Translations under genes and position numbers: made by a program
Notes under the pieces: generated by a model
What the model saw: the letters and a program-made list of their open reading frames with translations, nothing else
Told to the model about the DNA's origin: nothing
Database searches by the model: none
Shown here: positions 5,428 to 7,295 of the stretch, in pieces
Layout of the letters: each line of letters starts with the position of its first letter
How positions within the stretch are numbered: position 1 is the first letter of the stretch
From: Chromatiaceae bacterium
GTDB lineage: Bacteria > Pseudomonadota > Gammaproteobacteria > Chromatiales > Chromatiaceae
Assembly: GCA_016714645.1 (NCBI GenBank)
Contig: JADKCI010000011.1
Location: 1 to 7,295, forward strand
DNA: 7,295 bases
Direction of reading: 5' to 3'

Positions 5428-5951
5428 AGCAAGCCCTCCGCCAGGCTGTTGAGTTCTGTCGTGGTCTCCACCCAGGTCAAGGGCGGGGCCTCGAGCACAT
5501 CGACCGTGAGGCGCTGCCGGACCCGCTCCCCGACCGGGGTCAGGGCGAGGATCGGCAGGCGCCCGGAGATGGCGGCGCGTGCCCCGGACCAGGAAACTCC
5601 TTGCCGGGCGGCGCGCAGGGCGTGCCAGGTGTGCAGGTGATTGGCGAAGAGCGGCCACAGGGCCAGCAGCACCGGCGGGGTGCCGGTGGCGCGGGCGCGG
5701 GCCAGGGCCAGCATGGCGACGTTGGCAATCTGCTCGGCCAGCAGCAAGAAGTCGCGGCGCGCCACATCCTCGCCCTCGGCTTGCCCGGCGCGGGTCTCGG
5801 CCACCGCTTGCGTCAGCAGCGCCTGCCAGCCGGTCAGCCACTCGGGTAGATCGCGATGCTGGGCACGCAGCCCGGGCACCGCCGCCAGGGCGCGGTTGAG
5901 GGCCGTGACCTGGTAACCCAGGTCGTGGCGGGGATCAGTGATAAAGGACAT
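5415..5951 (-). CDS. Unrecognised protein between PAAR and gp25 genes
   Basis: This gene encodes 178 residues, MSFITDPRHDLGYQVTALNRALAAVPGLRAQHRDLPEWLTGWQALL. I do not recognise the family. The first two thirds look alpha-helical and Ala/Leu-rich (TQAVAETRAGQAEGEDVARRDFLLLAEQIANVAMLALARARATG), followed by PVLLALWPLFANHLHTWHALRAARQG. The end (RLTVDVLEAPPLTWVETTTELNSLAEGLLWRA) is less hydrophobic. The Leu-Trp stretch near residues 92-108 is too short and too rich in His to be a confident membrane segment. ATG 5951 follows the PAAR stop by 6 nt with GAGG upstream. The 3' end overlaps the LysM-gp25 start by 13 nt, so the two are likely coupled. By position it may be a baseplate assembly factor or hub component, but nothing in the sequence proves it. 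Confidence 0.78.
   Translation of the reverse strand: MSFITDPRHDLGYQVTALNRALAAVPGLRAQHRDLPEWLTGWQALLTQAVAETRAGQAEGEDVARRDFLLLAEQIANVAMLALARARATGTPPVLLALWPLFANHLHTWHALRAARQGVSWSGARAAISGRLPILALTPVGERVRQRLTVDVLEAPPLTWVETTTELNSLAEGLLWRA
5435..5439 (-). promoter_or_regulatory. Ribosome binding site of the LysM-gp25 gene
   Basis: GGAGG lies 7 nt before ATG 5427, inside the 3' end of the preceding gene. It settles the start at 5427; the frame is open upstream to 5841, but only as a shadow of the preceding gene. Confidence 0.8.
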
Positions 5952-5957
5952 AGGGCC

Positions 5958-6245
5958 TCACTCGACGTTGACCGTGCCGGTGCTGATGACCGCCGCGCCA
6001 CAGGTACAGAGGGAGCCGTGCGTTGCCACCCCGCGGCTGTTGACGATCACGGTACTGGCGCCGGTGACAATCTGCACCAGCCCGTGGATGGGGCCATCGG
6101 GATTCTCGGGCGTGCCGCGCATGGGGCAAAACACCCAGTCGCCAATGCGCGCCACGCCTCGCCCTTCAGCTTTGACATCATCCGAGGCGGTGACCACGGT
6201 GCCAAAATGGGTGGTGGTGTCCCCCAGATGCGCGATCGAGGGCAT
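5958..6245 (-). CDS. PAAR-like spike tip protein
   Basis: This encodes 95 residues, MPSIAHLGDTTTHFGTVVTASDDVKAEGRGVARIGDWVFCPMRG. The LGDTTTH(F)G start, the VKAEGRGVARIGD segment (24-36) and the C-terminal IVNSRGVATHGSLCTCGAAVISTG are the classic PAAR pattern. His6, His13, Cys40, His54, His76, Cys80 and Cys82 are present and could supply the metal site (three His and one Cys in known PAAR proteins). PAAR proteins fold into a small cone that sharpens the spike of phages and type VI secretion systems. Here the spike-like partner is encoded two genes upstream. There is no C-terminal toxin extension. The start overlaps the stop of the preceding gene by one base (TGATG), indicating translational coupling. 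A longer frame starting at 6269 would only add residues overlapping that gene. Confidence 0.9.
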   Translation of the reverse strand: MPSIAHLGDTTTHFGTVVTASDDVKAEGRGVARIGDWVFCPMRGTPENPDGPIHGLVQIVTGASTVIVNSRGVATHGSLCTCGAAVISTGTVNVE

Positions 6246-6781
6246 CAGATCAGCCGCTCCAGGCCCCACAGTTGGATATTGAAGCGGTACAGCAAGGGGC
6301 TCTGCTTGCTGCGCTGCAACTGAAAATTGCGGGGATAGACGCGGAAACTGGTCATGTTGAGCGTATCCACCAGGATGAGCTGAATGGTGTCGGGGTCCAT
6401 ACCGGCCTTGGCATAGGCCAGGCGCTGGGCGTGATAGCCCTGCACCATGAGATTGCGTAGGCTAAAAAACAGGGCGTCCCCACTCCCCACCCCGAGAAAG
6501 GACCCGCCCATCTTGTAGCCGGTGTTGCCGCGGATGCTGATCTCGGCAATGGCCGAGCCGAAATCGTCAACGTAGGCCCCGCCCAGGGTGTTGATGGCGG
6601 TGGCGCGCGTGGGGTAGACGTAGGACATATCCTCGGGGCGCGGCACAAACCAGTGCATCCAGGGGATGCCCCCGTACATGATGAGCATGATGGGTCGGTC
6701 TTCCTGGCCGAGATCGCCCAGGGCCACCGTAGCGGCGGCAGCAGCGGTCGCGGAAGCGGCAGTGGACAGTAAATCAATCAT
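6245..6781 (-). CDS. Tail/baseplate structural protein, hub-associated type
   Basis: This encodes 178 residues from ATG 6781, MIDLLSTAASATAAAAATVALGDLGQEDRPIMLIMYGGIPWMHWFVPRPE. After an Ala-rich N-terminus come RATAINTLGGAYVDDFGSAIAEISIRGNTGYK (about 63-94), ALFFSLRNLMVQGYHAQRLA, and a C-terminal VYPRNFQLQRSKQSPLLYRFNIQLWGLERL. The patterns TLGGxxVDDFGxGhxxIxIxGNTG and FxLQRSKxxPLLYRFxIxhxG recall proteins encoded between the tape measure and LysM/baseplate genes in contractile and siphophage tails (hub or tube-baseplate adaptor type). I am sure of tail origin but not of the exact family. The alternative upstream start at 6865 would add 28 low-complexity residues overlapping the spike gene, so the start 4 nt after that gene's stop is preferred. 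The Shine-Dalgarno is weak. Confidence 0.78.
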   Translation of the reverse strand: MIDLLSTAASATAAAAATVALGDLGQEDRPIMLIMYGGIPWMHWFVPRPEDMSYVYPTRATAINTLGGAYVDDFGSAIAEISIRGNTGYKMGGSFLGVGSGDALFFSLRNLMVQGYHAQRLAYAKAGMDPDTIQLILVDTLNMTSFRVYPRNFQLQRSKQSPLLYRFNIQLWGLERLI

Positions 6782-6785
6782 GGGC

Positions 6786-7295
6786 CTATACCGGCGCGTT
6801 GGGGTCGGAGGGGTTGAAGTTGATGACGCCATCGGCGCCCATGTTGATAACCGCCCCGCCGCCACTGGTTATTTCGATGTCGCCGCCGGCGTTCATCGAG
6901 AATTTGTTGCCATTGACGCACGTCGCTTCAAACACGCCCCCGGCGCCCATGAAGACCCGCGCCTTGGAGGTGGTCAGGTCAATAAAATTACTCGGCGCGG
7001 ACAGCACGGCCGACACCCCGGTCACACCGCCAGACCCACCGCGACGTGTCTCCGAGGCGACCACGGTGACCGTACCCCCCGCGTCCATCTCCAGGTACGA
7101 CCCGACGACCGTCTGAATCTTGAGCACATCTAACGGCAGGGGCATACCACCCACCGGGAAAGCCATGCCCACCACATACGGCTGACCACTGAAGTAGCCA
7201 ATCAGGGCCAGGGTGTCATTCGTGTTGCTGAGTTCCACGCCCCAATGCCCGTCAGAGGGAGTGTCGACCCGGGGCATATAGTGGAATCCATGCTC
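6786..7295 (-). CDS. gpV/spike-like baseplate protein, C-terminal part (partial)
   Basis: The frame is open to the right edge (EHGFHYMPRVDTPSDGHWGVELSNTND), so the N-terminus is outside; an internal ATG at 7277 is unlikely to be the true start. The in-window part is 169 residues. The early segment (MPRVDTPSDGHWGVELSNTN...YFSGQPYVVGMAFPVGG) resembles the OB-fold of gpV/gp5-type baseplate spike proteins (PRxGDxxWVxF...G....PVVLGxxhN). From residue 97 counted from that ATG, seven consecutive 9-residue units follow, many ending in Gly (ARVFMGAGG, VFEATCVNG, NKFSMNAGG, DIEITSGGG, AVINMGADG). Such repeats are expected for a trimeric beta-helical needle. The PAAR gene two positions downstream would supply the tip. 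A fibre or adhesin is the alternative, less likely in this context. Confidence 0.68.
   Translation of the reverse strand, partial: EHGFHYMPRVDTPSDGHWGVELSNTNDTLALIGYFSGQPYVVGMAFPVGGMPLPLDVLKIQTVVGSYLEMDAGGTVTVVASETRRGGSGGVTGVSAVLSAPSNFIDLTTSKARVFMGAGGVFEATCVNGNKFSMNAGGDIEITSGGGAVINMGADGVINFNPSDPNAPV
6801..6989 (-). repeat. Seven 9-residue repeats in the spike-like protein
   Basis: The protein splits without gaps into NFIDLTTSK, ARVFMGAGG, VFEATCVNG, NKFSMNAGG, DIEITSGGG, AVINMGADG and VINFNPSDP. Four of the seven units end in Gly, and hydrophobic residues alternate within each unit. The DNA is not itself a tandem repeat, so the periodicity is kept at the protein level. Confidence 0.6.

Noticed and set aside
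5002..5841. A 279-residue protein starting at 5841 instead of the LysM start at 5427
   Set aside because: The first 138 residues are Arg/Pro/Ala-rich shadow sequence of the neighbouring gene, and GGAGG sits correctly before ATG 5427.
1..7295. tRNA genes, CRISPR arrays, attachment sites, integrase
   Set aside because: None seen. There are no regularly spaced direct repeats and no cloverleaf-like sequence outside the genes, and all gaps not belonging to the IS element are under 50 nt.

Overview
The window is a GC-rich stretch of a contractile-tail baseplate operon (phage, prophage or tailocin) interrupted by one small IS605-type element. All convincing genes are on the minus strand, so transcription runs from high to low coordinates. 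Short gaps, one TGATG junction and one 13-nt overlap indicate a single operon. The host cannot be named from the sequence; the composition would suit a high-GC bacterium such as a pseudomonadote, but that is a guess.

In transcription order the genes are: (1) the 3' part of a spike/gpV-like protein with a 9-residue repeat region, cut by the right edge; (2) a conserved-looking tail/baseplate structural protein; (3) a PAAR-like spike tip; (4) an unrecognised 178-residue protein; (5) a LysM + gpW/gp25 baseplate wedge protein whose gp25 domain is split by a +1 frame change; (6) a baseplate J-like protein; (7) a tnpB-only IS605-family element of about 1.35 kb; (8) a long gpI-like tail protein; (9) a small protein with a tail-fibre-like EVGLF motif; (10) the 5' end of a DUF4815-like tail protein, cut by the left edge. 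Spike, tip, wedge (gp25, J, I) and fibre components in one direction describe the distal end of a contractile tail.

The element lies exactly between the J stop codon and the ribosome binding site of gpI, so it breaks no baseplate gene. Its two strand-specific end hairpins, TCAA right end, private promoter and TnpB catalytic and zinc-binding residues are recognisable. tnpB is interrupted by one surplus base in an A5 run. If the element makes an omega/reRNA, the guide would be read from the ribosome binding site and start codon of gpI, giving specificity for the uninterrupted version of this operon.

The split gp25 gene and the frameshifted tnpB both need a +1 correction, each in a homopolymer. 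This raises three possibilities: assembly error, decay, or recoding. Nothing here is clearly an undescribed system. The points most worth following are the TnpB guide/insertion relationship, the split gp25 gene, and the unknown gene between PAAR and gp25.
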